Of a stretch of DNA of 15,700 nucleotides, positions 1-7,414 are shown piece after piece. Under the pieces are notes generated by a model, which worked only from the letters and a program-made list of their open reading frames with translations, was not told the DNA's origin and searched no databases. The DNA is from CAYNOZ01 sp964398955. GTDB lineage: Archaea; Methanobacteriota_B; Thermococci; Thermococcales; CAYNOZ01. The first letter of the stretch is position 1; each line of letters begins with the position of its first letter. A program made the position numbers and the translations under genes. The stretch is from contig CAYNOZ010000036.1 in the NCBI GenBank assembly GCA_964398955.1, forward strand, positions 1-15,700. Reading direction: 5' to 3'.

Positions 1-28
1 TTTTTTATTGGTTATGCTTTGATAGTTT

Positions 29-421
29 TCATTTTATTGCTATGGCGTCTATTTCTATTTTTGCTTCGTTTGCAAGGTCTAGTCCTGGTGAACAGGTTCT
101 AGCTGGTTTAGGATCAGGGAAGTAGGTTTCATAAATTTTGTTCATTGGTTCATAATCATTCATGTCTGCTAATTGTATTGTTACTCTTACCACATCATCT
201 AAGGTAGCTCCTCCTTCTTCAAGTATTGATCTTAGATTTTTTATGGCTCTTTCTGTTTGTTCTTTTATATCGCCCTTTATTTCTCCAGTTTTCGGATGGT
301 TTGGTATTTGACCTGATATGAAAATCATGTCTCCTGGATTTTCGACTTTTATGCCTTGGCTGTATGGTCCTATTGGTTTTGGGATTTTATTTGTGGGTTT
401 TATTTCTCTTATTATTGTCAT
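29..421 (-). CDS. ridA: RidA family enamine/imine deaminase
   Basis: RidA (YjgF/YER057c/UK114) proteins are small trimeric enzymes that hydrolyse reactive 2-aminoacrylate and related enamines/imines released by PLP enzymes, in the cytoplasm. Numbering from the upstream ATG at 430, the protein has the GPYSQG motif at 21-26 with Tyr23, SGQIP at 39-43, and the C-terminal PARTCSP segment giving Arg111 and Cys113, followed by Glu126 in KIEIDAIA. These match the active-site Arg, Cys and Glu of the deaminating subgroup, so activity is likely. I place the start at 421 because the ribosome binding site AAAGGG (436-431) touches the ATG at 430 with no spacer but lies 9 nt from the ATG at 421. The resulting 130 residues fit the family length. 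It is divergent from the M1 peptidase and no operon partner is visible. Confidence 0.93.
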   Translation of the reverse strand: MTIIREIKPTNKIPKPIGPYSQGIKVENPGDMIFISGQIPNHPKTGEIKGDIKEQTERAIKNLRSILEEGGATLDDVVRVTIQLADMNDYEPMNKIYETYFPDPKPARTCSPGLDLANEAKIEIDAIAIK

Positions 422-486
422 TTTTTTCATCCCTTTACATTAAGTAATAATAGTTTTTAGTTTTTTCGATTTTTTATGTGTGATTG

Positions 487-495
487 TTATAAATA
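487..495 (-). promoter_or_regulatory. Possible TATA box for ridA
   Basis: On the minus strand this reads TATTTATAA, a fair archaeal TATA element. It would place a start site near 465 and give a leader of about 40 nt containing the AAAGGG ribosome binding site. The surrounding DNA is AT-rich, so chance matches are common. Confidence 0.35.
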
Positions 496-578
496 CTTAA
501 TAAATTATTTTAAACGAAAGGTGAAATAATTAATTGAAATATAATTGTTAATAATTATTGGAAACTTAGATTTTAGAA

Positions 579-589
579 AAATATTTTAA
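579..589 (+). promoter_or_regulatory. Possible TATA box for the M1 peptidase
   Basis: AAATATTTTAA lies about 40-50 nt before the ATG at 629. A start site about 25 nt downstream would leave a leader of roughly 15-20 nt that still carries the AAGG ribosome binding site (619-622). Based on position and sequence only. Confidence 0.3.
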
Positions 590-628
590 GGAATTAGTTA
601 GATTAATGATTAACATATAAGGTTTCAG

Positions 629-2527
629 ATGGATTTTTTTGATTCTTTTTTGTTATTTTGGTTGTGGTTTTTTATGTTTAGGAGATTAGGGTTATTTGTT
701 GTATTTATTCTTATGTTTAGTTTCTTAGCTGTTCCTAGTTCTGTTTCTGGTTCGGGTAATGGTGATTTGACAGATTATTATATTTATGTTGAATTTTTTC
801 CTGAGGATAATGTTTTAAATGGTACTGAGATGGTTGAGTATAAGAATTTGGAGGGTGAGGATTTGGATTCTATTTATTTTCATTTGTATCCTAATAGTTT
901 TGTTGATGAGGAGAATTTGAGTTCCTTTAATTCTTTTTCTGATGAATTTGATCCTGGTTGGATTGATATTAAATCTGTGAGGTTTAATGGTGATTTTTTG
1001 GGTGAAGATGATTTCAGTGTTAATGGTACTCTTTTGAGGATTGATAGAGGTTTGGATTCTGGTGATACTGTTAATTTAGAGTTTGGTTTTTCAGTTAAGA
1101 TTCCTAATTTGGTTGGTAGGTTTGGTCATCATAATGGGGTTTATTATCTTGGTAATTGGTATCCTATTTTATCTGTTTATGATGATGGTTGGGATCAGGA
1201 CCCTTATTATGAGGTAGGTGATCCGTTTTACAGTGATGTTTCTAATTATCTGGTTGAGTTTAAGGTTCCTTCTGATTATTCTGTTGCTCATACTGGTAGT
1301 AGAGTTTCTGAAAAATATGTTGATGGTAAGAGTAGGTTAACTATTAAAGCTTCTAAGGTTCGTGATTTTGCTTTAGCGTTCAGTGATGAATATGTTTCGA
1401 TGGAGGAGGAGATTTCAGTAAATGGTAGGAGTGTTAAGTTTAAGTGTTTCGCTACTGATAAAACGAATTTAGAGGAGAGTTTTAAATGGGGTAAAAGAAC
1501 TTTAAGGTTTTATTCTAATGTTTTTGGAGTTTATCCTTATGATCAGTTCACTATTGCTGAGACTATGATTTCTGGTGGTATGGAGTATCCTCAATTGGTG
1601 TTTGTTGGACCTAGGTTTATTTGGACTAATCCTTATGTTACGATCCATGAAACTGCTCATCAGTGGTGGTATGGTGTTGTTGGTAATGATGAGGTTGAGG
1701 ATCCGTGGCTCGATGAATCATTAGCTGAGTATTCGACCTCACTTTTTTATAGGAATAGTTCTGAGTTCGATTTTCGTGGTGATATGGGTGGAACTTTAAG
1801 TGAATTAGATGTTAATGATTTAGAAGGTGTTGGTGTTTCAATAAGGAATATTACTTGGGAAAATTATGTTGATGCGGTCTATAAAAAGGGTAAGTTAATG
1901 CATTTCGCCCATGGAGAATTAATAGGTCACGATAACTATACTAAGATATTAAATAGTCTTTATGAAGAATACAAATATGAAAATATTAATTCAACACAAT
2001 ACATAAAATTTGTGAACAATAAAACCTCAATAAACTCAAAAGAATTCTATAATTCTTGGCTCAAGAAAGGATACTTAGATCACAGTATAGAAAATGCCTC
2101 AATAAAGAAGATAGATCAAGAATACCAACTGAACTTAACAATATTGAATAAAGGAGGTATAATCTATCCAAAAGAATTAATATTAAAAGGAAAGGACAAA
2201 TCCATAAGAAAAAATATAGGACTGAAAACAGGAAAACTGCAGATAAAGTCAAATTACAATGTAAAATCTTTAAAACTAAATCTTAAGGGATTAAATTCTT
2301 CAGATATGAATCCATTAAATGATAAACTAGAACTTGAAGAATATGAATACGAAAAATCAAATAAAAATAAATCTAATGTAGAAAATAACTCAGAAGATAC
2401 GTCCTTAAGCCAAGAAGAGTATAGAAATGATAACCAAAATGATTTAATTATAAAAGGGTTGATTACATCAATATTAATACTTATTGGTATATACATATTG
2501 AAGAGGAGATATTATGAGAGGAAATGA
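629..2527 (+). CDS. M1 family zinc aminopeptidase, exported and C-terminally anchored
   Basis: A gluzincin aminopeptidase predicted to act outside the cell. The zinc site is complete: HETAH at residues 340-344 and Glu363 eighteen residues later (HExxH-X18-E). GGMEYP at 316-321 is the M1 substrate-binding (GxMEN-type) motif, and a YKKGK segment near 417 is where the family has its catalytic Tyr. The N terminus is very hydrophobic to about residue 39, followed by VPSSVSG, typical of a signal peptide. The C terminus has a charged Ser/Asn/Lys/Glu linker (about 565-600), then a membrane helix (about 606-625) and a short KRRYYERK cytoplasmic tail, so the enzyme is probably tethered. The 629 ATG has an AAGG site 6 nt upstream. 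The ATG at 674 would give a cleaner signal peptide but lacks such a site. Synonymous codon choice changes sharply near 1900 (GGT and ATT give way to GGA and ATA) without breaking the protein. It overlaps the HIT gene by 14 nt. Confidence 0.93.
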   Translation: MDFFDSFLLFWLWFFMFRRLGLFVVFILMFSFLAVPSSVSGSGNGDLTDYYIYVEFFPEDNVLNGTEMVEYKNLEGEDLDSIYFHLYPNSFVDEENLSSFNSFSDEFDPGWIDIKSVRFNGDFLGEDDFSVNGTLLRIDRGLDSGDTVNLEFGFSVKIPNLVGRFGHHNGVYYLGNWYPILSVYDDGWDQDPYYEVGDPFYSDVSNYLVEFKVPSDYSVAHTGSRVSEKYVDGKSRLTIKASKVRDFALAFSDEYVSMEEEISVNGRSVKFKCFATDKTNLEESFKWGKRTLRFYSNVFGVYPYDQFTIAETMISGGMEYPQLVFVGPRFIWTNPYVTIHETAHQWWYGVVGNDEVEDPWLDESLAEYSTSLFYRNSSEFDFRGDMGGTLSELDVNDLEGVGVSIRNITWENYVDAVYKKGKLMHFAHGELIGHDNYTKILNSLYEEYKYENINSTQYIKFVNNKTSINSKEFYNSWLKKGYLDHSIENASIKKIDQEYQLNLTILNKGGIIYPKELILKGKDKSIRKNIGLKTGKLQIKSNYNVKSLKLNLKGLNSSDMNPLNDKLELEEYEYEKSNKNKSNVENNSEDTSLSQEEYRNDNQNDLIIKGLITSILILIGIYILKRRYYERK

Positions 2528-2984
2528 GAAATGTCCATTCTGCAAAGGTAATAGGGATCAAAGCCGGGTTATTTACGAAAATAATCATGTATTCTTACTT
2601 CTAGATCTTTTCCCTGTTAGAAAAGGTCATTTACTGGTAATACCACAAGAACATCGAAAGGATATTAATGAATTAGATAAGAAAACAAAATTAGAAATTT
2701 TCAAAGCTGCTGATTTATCTAAAAAGGTATTAAAAGATGTTTTTAACGCAAAAGGATTTAATTTAGGTTTTAATATAGGGGAAAATGCTGGACAAACCGT
2801 AGAACATATTCATTTGCATGTAATACCAAGGTATGATGAAGATGAATCAAATTCCAGAGGAGGAATTAGAAAAGCCACAATTAAACACCCTAAAAACAAT
2901 TTAAAACAAGAATGGAAGAAGAATAGGATCTCAAATAATAAAAGAGACAAAATAATTAGAGAAATTAATAAAAAATACGAATAA
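2514..2984 (+). CDS. HIT (histidine triad) family nucleotide hydrolase/transferase
   Basis: HIT proteins hydrolyse or transfer nucleotidyl groups on dinucleoside polyphosphates, adenylylated amino acids or similar substrates in the cytoplasm. The triad is seen as HIHLHVI, with His98, His100 and His102. An N-terminal CPFC (Cys7, Cys10) matches the zinc-binding cysteines of many archaeal and bacterial HINT/Fhit-like members. Residues 15-110 form the whole HIT domain. The last 40 residues are a basic, Asn-rich tail beyond the usual domain, possibly for nucleic acid or partner binding. The ATG at 2514 has GAGGAG five nt upstream, inside the end of the peptidase gene, so translation is probably coupled. 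The exact substrate cannot be read from the sequence. Confidence 0.92.
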   Translation: MRGNEKCPFCKGNRDQSRVIYENNHVFLLLDLFPVRKGHLLVIPQEHRKDINELDKKTKLEIFKAADLSKKVLKDVFNAKGFNLGFNIGENAGQTVEHIHLHVIPRYDEDESNSRGGIRKATIKHPKNNLKQEWKKNRISNNKRDKIIREINKKYE

Positions 2985-2986
2985 AA

Positions 2987-4369
2987 CTATAAATTTCTAT
3001 TAATGTACTCTCCAACATTAAACTTCCTTTTACACCCATTATAACTCATATAACGAATCTTACCGAAAACCTCTCTTTCCTTCCATCCTCTATCATGTAT
3101 ACCGCCAATACTCCAAGCAACACCTACATAGCCATTCGGATCTCTACCATCAAGCTCATACTTATCATTCAAATAAGTAGCAATCTCCATAGCCTTTTCA
3201 GGGCTTTCAGACCACTCTAATATTTTCTTAGCCCAATACATTCTCATATAACCATGCATCTTGCCTTTATTCATCATCTCCATCTGAGCAGCATTCCAGA
3301 GATCATCATGAGTCTCCGCATTCTCAAATTCCTCCAAGGAATAAACATACTCTCTCTCATCATCCCTATGTTCATTAAGAGTTTCCCTAGCCCAATCAGA
3401 AAACCCCTCAAATGAATCATAATTATCATTGTAGTAACAAAAATTATCTGATAACTCTTTTCTTATAATAAGTTGTTCTAAAAACTCTTCTTTAGGTTCA
3501 TCCCCTACATCAGTTTCCTGAACCTCTAGTGCAACTCTTTGAGAGGATATTTGGCCAAAATGAAGGTAAGGTGAAAGATTAGATAAGACATCCTTATTAG
3601 GATCATTACTGTGTTCATGATAATCAGATAATTTTTCCTCTAAGAATTCATTTAAAACTTCTTCTGAAGCCTTCATACCTGGTTCAATCCAATCAACAGG
3701 TTTAACAGATCTATCAACCTTTAGTGATTGTTTTAAATTTTCCCAATTAACTTCAGGAAAATCTCTATTCCATCCAACAGGATTCTTCTTTAAATCCGGG
3801 AACTCTACTAAGAATTCCGATAACTTATCATTAATTTTCGGTCTAATCGTACGTGCTGCATACTCCTGCTTCTCAGAAGCTATCCACACAGGAACTACGT
3901 TATGGGCATCAACTTCATAGAAAGGTATCTCTATGTTCCTAGCTATTTGCTTTTTCCATTTTCTTTTGATCTTAAGAGGATCAAAATCAGTTATTAATTC
4001 GTTAGCATCATACTTTTTAACGAATTCAGCCACTTTCTTACCTGGATCCCCTGCTTCCAAGTAGAAAGGAATGTTTTTAGATTCTAAATCCATTTTAACT
4101 TCTTTTAATCCTTTCAACATGAAATCGTACTGTCTTATTGTGGCTTCATTAAACTCAGGAACCAATGAAAACAATACAACTATTGGCTTATCTTTCTCTT
4201 CAGCTATTTCCCTGGCATATAAAAGAGCCCAATTGTTCTTTGAACGTTGATCTCTACTCATCCAATAAATTACCGGTCCCTCACCTTCTTCCCCATCCTT
4301 TAATTTGTTCACTCTTCTCCGGTCCACAATTTCATCAGAAATATTATCTCCTCTACTGGTTTTACTCAA
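2987..4369 (-). CDS. phr: Class II CPD photolyase (deoxyribodipyrimidine photolyase)
   Basis: Uses light and FAD to reverse cyclobutane pyrimidine dimers in DNA. The whole protein matches the class II layout: YWMSRDQR at 35-42 opening the antenna-type Rossmann domain, LSNLSPYLHFGQ and ELSDNFCYYN in the helical FAD domain, GKMHGYMRMYWAKKILEW at 369-386, and the very conserved DGRDPNGY...WSIGG.HDRGW stretch at 407-429. The 460-residue length is normal. The start taken is a TTG at 4369 with no clear ribosome binding site; AT-rich DNA just upstream could serve a leaderless transcript. The in-frame GTG at 4327 (residue 15) is a credible alternative and, from memory, sits where methanosarcinal homologues begin. 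The gene ends 2 nt from the end of the convergent HIT gene. A photolyase suggests a habitat that sees light, though this is only an inference. Confidence 0.96.
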   Translation of the reverse strand: MSKTSRGDNISDEIVDRRRVNKLKDGEEGEGPVIYWMSRDQRSKNNWALLYAREIAEEKDKPIVVLFSLVPEFNEATIRQYDFMLKGLKEVKMDLESKNIPFYLEAGDPGKKVAEFVKKYDANELITDFDPLKIKRKWKKQIARNIEIPFYEVDAHNVVPVWIASEKQEYAARTIRPKINDKLSEFLVEFPDLKKNPVGWNRDFPEVNWENLKQSLKVDRSVKPVDWIEPGMKASEEVLNEFLEEKLSDYHEHSNDPNKDVLSNLSPYLHFGQISSQRVALEVQETDVGDEPKEEFLEQLIIRKELSDNFCYYNDNYDSFEGFSDWARETLNEHRDDEREYVYSLEEFENAETHDDLWNAAQMEMMNKGKMHGYMRMYWAKKILEWSESPEKAMEIATYLNDKYELDGRDPNGYVGVAWSIGGIHDRGWKEREVFGKIRYMSYNGCKRKFNVGEYINRNL

Positions 4370-4437
4370 GCAAAATTATAAAATTTTTTATTAATTTTTA
4401 GATTCAGTTTTTGAGGTTTTTATCCAAAATCTTATTT

Positions 4438-4461
4438 TTGAAGAATTTAATCTTCAAGGAG
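4438..4461 (+). promoter_or_regulatory. Hairpin abutting the ribosome binding site of the 4466 gene
   Basis: TTGAAGA (4438-4444) and TCTTCAA (4451-4457) are perfect complements around a 6-nt loop. The right arm shares its last two A residues with the AAGGAG ribosome binding site (4456-4461), four nt before the ATG. The hairpin could hinder or position ribosome loading, or the DNA could be a small operator. The function is an inference and a 7-bp repeat can arise by chance in AT-rich DNA. Confidence 0.35.
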
Positions 4462-4465
4462 TTTC

Positions 4466-5116
4466 ATGTCTGAAGATAAGTTGGGTTCGGTTGATGGTAA
4501 GGTTTTGAATGGTTATAGGTTAGAAGTTTATGGAAAGGAAGAAGGTAGATTTAAGAATGAGATTAATTTTAAGATTGATTTAGTAAATGAGGAAGGAGTA
4601 AGATGTGGATCTCCTTGTATTGAAGGTAAATTCTTCAAAGGAAGAAATAAGCATTATTTGCCTTGGATGGATATTTACTATAGGAATAAATTAGATTTTA
4701 ATTCTGAAAACATTAATATTAAAAATGGTATTGATGAAAATTTGTTTAAAGAACTTTCAAAACTTTTACCTGCTGGTTCTCGTTTAATGATAGCTTATTC
4801 TAATCATGATGAGACTTTTAGAGGTTTAAATCTTGATTTTCCACCTTCAATAACTTATATTGGATACCTTTTATGGATATCCGGTTTCAAATGGTTTAAG
4901 GATTGGTACTTTGCTGAAGGGTTTAAAGAAGGACACATTAAACTACAAGGAAATAAACCCATAAATGAAGAAAACAGAAACAAGAACCTACTAGAACAAA
5001 AAAATAAAATAAGAAAATTTCTTAAAAAAGAAAATCCTGATGAACAAATATTTAATGAAGCGAAAGACCGAGCCGACAAAATAATAAGAGAAATTGAAAA
5101 TGAAATAAAGAATTAG
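4466..5116 (+). CDS. Archaeal protein of unknown function, possibly DUF1122 family
   Basis: I do not know its function. The most conserved-looking part is LPAGSRLMIAYS at 101-112, then GYLLWISGFKWFKDWYFAEG at 133-152 with KLQGNKP at 159-165. This resembles my memory of the archaeal DUF1122 family, but the assignment is by eye. Cys47 and Cys51 (CGSPC) could bind metal or form a disulfide. There is no signal peptide or membrane helix, so it is probably cytoplasmic. Residues from about 166 to the end are highly charged (Lys, Glu, Asn) and probably form a helical or coiled-coil tail absent from a compact domain. The ATG follows AAGGAG by 4 nt. It is divergent from the photolyase and stands alone, since the next gene seems to have its own promoter. 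Codon composition flips from T-rich to A-rich near 4910. Confidence 0.75.
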   Translation: MSEDKLGSVDGKVLNGYRLEVYGKEEGRFKNEINFKIDLVNEEGVRCGSPCIEGKFFKGRNKHYLPWMDIYYRNKLDFNSENINIKNGIDENLFKELSKLLPAGSRLMIAYSNHDETFRGLNLDFPPSITYIGYLLWISGFKWFKDWYFAEGFKEGHIKLQGNKPINEENRNKNLLEQKNKIRKFLKKENPDEQIFNEAKDRADKIIREIENEIKN

Positions 5117-5146
5117 AATTAAATCAGTTAATTATCAGTTTTGATT

Positions 5147-5163
5147 GAAAGTTTTTTAAATTA
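5147..5163 (+). promoter_or_regulatory. Possible BRE/TATA promoter for the nucleoside phosphorylase operon
   Basis: GAAAGTTTTTTAAATTA combines a purine-rich BRE-like GAAAG with an AT element. Transcription from about 25 nt downstream would begin just ahead of the AGGAG ribosome binding site (5181-5185), giving a very short leader. The T-run inside it could also help terminate the upstream 4466 gene. Pattern match only. Confidence 0.4.
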
Positions 5164-5188
5164 AAATTTTAAATTAGAGTAGGAGTTT

Positions 5189-5899
5189 GTGAAAAATATG
5201 CCAATTCATATAGAAGCTGATGAAGAGGACTTGGCTGATACTGTTTTATTGCCTGGGAATCCGGAAAGAGCTCAGTACATAGCTGAAGAGTTTCTTAAAG
5301 ATCCTATTTTGTATACGGATTACAGGAAGATGTATGGATATACTGGAACTTTTAATGGTGAGGAAGTATCAGTACAGACGACTGGTATGGGGGTTCCATC
5401 AATTAGTATTGTTCTGGAGGAACTGAATATGCTTGGGGTTGATAATCTTATAAGGGTTGGAACTTGTGGAGCTTTATCAAGTGATCTTAATCCATCAGAT
5501 TTAGTTATTGCTCAGTCAGCTACTACTATCGGAACTACTATTAATAAATTGGATCGTGAAACGTTTTTGAATCCGTCTGCCGACTTTAAGTTAACAAAAA
5601 AATTGTACGAAAATGCAGTTGAACTAGGGATGGACGTTGAAGTTGGGCAGGTTGTGACTAGTGATTACTTCTACGGCACTCCAGAAGAACATGAGAAAAA
5701 ACTCAGGAATTATGGAGCTTTAGCAGTTGAAATGGAAGCCGCTGCATTATTCAACTTAGCAGCTAAATACGGTTTGAATGCTGCTACCGTATTAACTGTT
5801 TCCGATCTAATATTGGAAAATGTAAGAGCTGATAAAGAAGATATTCAGAAAGGCGTTGACCAGATGACTGAGATGGTTTTGAACACCGTTTCCGAATGA
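5189..5899 (+). CDS. Purine nucleoside phosphorylase / MTA phosphorylase (PNP-UDP family, DeoD-like)
   Basis: Catalyses phosphorolysis of nucleosides to a free base and (deoxy)ribose 1-phosphate in the cytoplasm, usually as a hexamer. Phosphate-binding elements are GNPER at 23-27, Arg46 (DYRK) and Arg89 in IRVGTCGAL. VEMEAA at 180-185 supplies the ribose-binding Glu, and TVSD at 203-206 ends in Asp206. That Asp is the acid that protonates purine bases in hexameric PNPs and is absent from uridine phosphorylases, so I prefer a purine or methylthioadenosine substrate. The 236-residue length is normal. GTG at 5189 sits 3 nt from AGGAG (5181-5185). ATG at 5198 fits the family N terminus better but is 12 nt from that site, so the start is uncertain by three residues. 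It precedes the MFS transporter by 25 nt. Confidence 0.9.
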   Translation: MKNMPIHIEADEEDLADTVLLPGNPERAQYIAEEFLKDPILYTDYRKMYGYTGTFNGEEVSVQTTGMGVPSISIVLEELNMLGVDNLIRVGTCGALSSDLNPSDLVIAQSATTIGTTINKLDRETFLNPSADFKLTKKLYENAVELGMDVEVGQVVTSDYFYGTPEEHEKKLRNYGALAVEMEAAALFNLAAKYGLNAATVLTVSDLILENVRADKEDIQKGVDQMTEMVLNTVSE

Positions 5900-5916
5900 T
5901 CTCTATAGATAGAGAT
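5899..5916. repeat. 18-nt inverted repeat between the phosphorylase and transporter genes
   Basis: ATCTCTAT-AG-ATAGAGAT has perfect 8-nt arms around a 2-nt centre, beginning at the last base of the phosphorylase stop codon and ending 8 nt before the transporter ATG. Such a compact dyad suits a dimeric DNA-binding protein, or as RNA a short hairpin (7 bp, 4-nt loop) that could cover GAGATG, the only ribosome-binding-like sequence for the transporter. The role is unproven. Confidence 0.5.
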
Positions 5917-5924
5917 GTAGAAAT

Positions 5925-7124
5925 ATGCATGAAGAAAATTCAGTTAATAATCCAAGCAAAATAGGAATCTTCTTAATTTTCGTTTCTACTTTTATTACGA
6001 TGTTTGGAGTATCTCTTCTATCTCCTGCATTTCCTAAGATAATCGATTACTTTCAAATATCCGAACAAAGCGTAGGATTGATAGCCTCATTATTTATATT
6101 ACCAGGTATATTTTTAGCACTATTCATAGGAGGGTTAGCAGATAAATATGGAAGAAAACCGATACTGGTATTCTCTTTAATCTTATACGGATTAGCAGGT
6201 GGAATAGCTGCATTTTCACCAACATACAGAATACTACTTACCCTAAGAATAATACAAGGAATAGGAGCAGCAGGACTACTAACCAGCATAATAACTCTAA
6301 TAGGAGACTTATACACCGGAAATAAGAGAGCTCACATGATGGGATTAAACGTAACAGTACTAGGCCTAGGAACAGCATTATCACCTCTAATAGGAGGAAT
6401 TCTAGCAGAAATATCCTGGACAACACCATTCCTACTATTCTTTACAGCAATAATTGTAGGACTACTAGTACAAAAATTTCTCAAAGAACCGAAAACCAAT
6501 AAAAATAACACCAATATAAAAAAATACTCAAAACAAGTTATAGAACTATTCAAACATAAAAACACCATAATCGGAATGACATTCGGAATCCTCTCATTCT
6601 CCTTCCTATTCGGAGGGGTAATAACATACCTCCCAATACTCCTAGACACTAAATTCTCCACCTCATCAACCATAATAGGAGCACTCACAAGCATAGAAGC
6701 ATTAATCCTAGCCATAGTATCCAGCCAAGCAGGTAAAATAGTCTCCCGAATAAATATAATGAAAATAATGAAAATATCATTTATATTCTACGGAACAAGC
6801 CTAATACTAACACCCATGATCAACAAACTAATCCTAATAACAATCCCAATGACAATCTTCGGTTTAGGACACGGACTCCTAACCCCAAACCTGCAAACCT
6901 ACATGTCAGAACTCACATCCCACGAACTCAGAGGAGCATCAGCAAGCATCTACAACATATCAATGAGAACAGGCTGCACAATTGGACCAATAATATTCAG
7001 CTTAATGGTCTCTATAACAGGAATAAAAAACACATACCAGTACATGGGAATAATTGCATTATTAATATTCGCAATATCCATATTAATACCGAAAATACTC
7101 CCTGAAAAACCTAAAACAGATTAA
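5925..7124 (+). CDS. MFS transporter, 12-helix DHA1-like
   Basis: An inner-membrane secondary transporter of 399 residues with about twelve hydrophobic helices and a charged central loop (LKEPKTNKNNTNIKKYSKQ) splitting two six-helix halves. Motif A is GGLADKYGRKPI at 69-80, with Asp73, Gly76, Arg77 and Lys78. RIIQGIGAAG near 108-117 matches motif B. ALSPLIGGIL near 155-164 matches the antiporter motif C (GPxxGG) with Ser for the first Gly. Together these suggest a proton-coupled exporter of the drug/nucleobase type. It follows the nucleoside phosphorylase by 25 nt, so export or exchange of a purine base or nucleoside is a reasonable guess, but motifs alone do not define substrate. The 3' half is strongly A/C-rich on the coding strand (61 of 120 bases would be expected at balance; a 60-base sample at 6841 has 40 A or C). 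Confidence 0.88.
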   Translation: MHEENSVNNPSKIGIFLIFVSTFITMFGVSLLSPAFPKIIDYFQISEQSVGLIASLFILPGIFLALFIGGLADKYGRKPILVFSLILYGLAGGIAAFSPTYRILLTLRIIQGIGAAGLLTSIITLIGDLYTGNKRAHMMGLNVTVLGLGTALSPLIGGILAEISWTTPFLLFFTAIIVGLLVQKFLKEPKTNKNNTNIKKYSKQVIELFKHKNTIIGMTFGILSFSFLFGGVITYLPILLDTKFSTSSTIIGALTSIEALILAIVSSQAGKIVSRINIMKIMKISFIFYGTSLILTPMINKLILITIPMTIFGLGHGLLTPNLQTYMSELTSHELRGASASIYNISMRTGCTIGPIIFSLMVSITGIKNTYQYMGIIALLIFAISILIPKILPEKPKTD

Positions 7125-7414
7125 CTAAAAATACACTACAATAAGAAAGATAATTTACATGAAAGTTCTTTAGCTTCCTTTAGTATTATAACTGAAAAAT
7201 TGCAAAAAACAAATCTTGAATTTATTAACTTACACTATTTTAAATTCTTAATATTCATTTTCTAATTTCACACTACCTAAAGAACTAAAATCCATTTAGA
7301 AAATAAATTATTACCTACTTTAATAAAATTTACCTCAATAAAAGTATTTTCGATAAGACTTATAAGAAAACATAAGTTAAAAATGCCATATGATAGATAA
7401 TTTGGTGGTAGAAT
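7125..7414. other. Intergenic region upstream of the NCS2 permease
   Basis: This 290-nt, very AT-rich stretch has no convincing coding frame. It contains a 10-nt inverted repeat, AGTTCTTTAG (7164-7173) and CTAAAGAACT (7277-7286), spaced 103 nt apart. Near its end is a TATA-like CTTATAAG (7359-7366). No clear terminator for the MFS gene is visible. Confidence 0.6.
7358..7377 (+). promoter_or_regulatory. Promoter with overlapping dyad for the NCS2 permease
   Basis: ACTTAT (7358-7363) and ATAAGT (7372-7377) form an inverted repeat that overlaps the TATA-like CTTATAAG at 7359-7366, about 50 nt before the ATG. A repressor bound here would cover the TATA element. The leader would be about 25-30 nt and would hold the GGTGG site (7403-7407). 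Sequence pattern only. Confidence 0.35.

Noticed and set aside
5189..5899. Uridine phosphorylase as the name for the nucleoside phosphorylase
   Set aside because: Asp206 in the VSD motif is the purine-type acid, which uridine phosphorylases lack.
6053..6715. Minus-strand frames within the MFS gene
   Set aside because: They lie opposite a clear transporter with motif A and show no start signals.
7164..7286. 10-nt inverted repeat AGTTCTTTAG / CTAAAGAACT as ends of a small mobile element
   Set aside because: There is no target duplication, the arms are short and AT-rich, and nothing between them is recognisable; chance is adequate.
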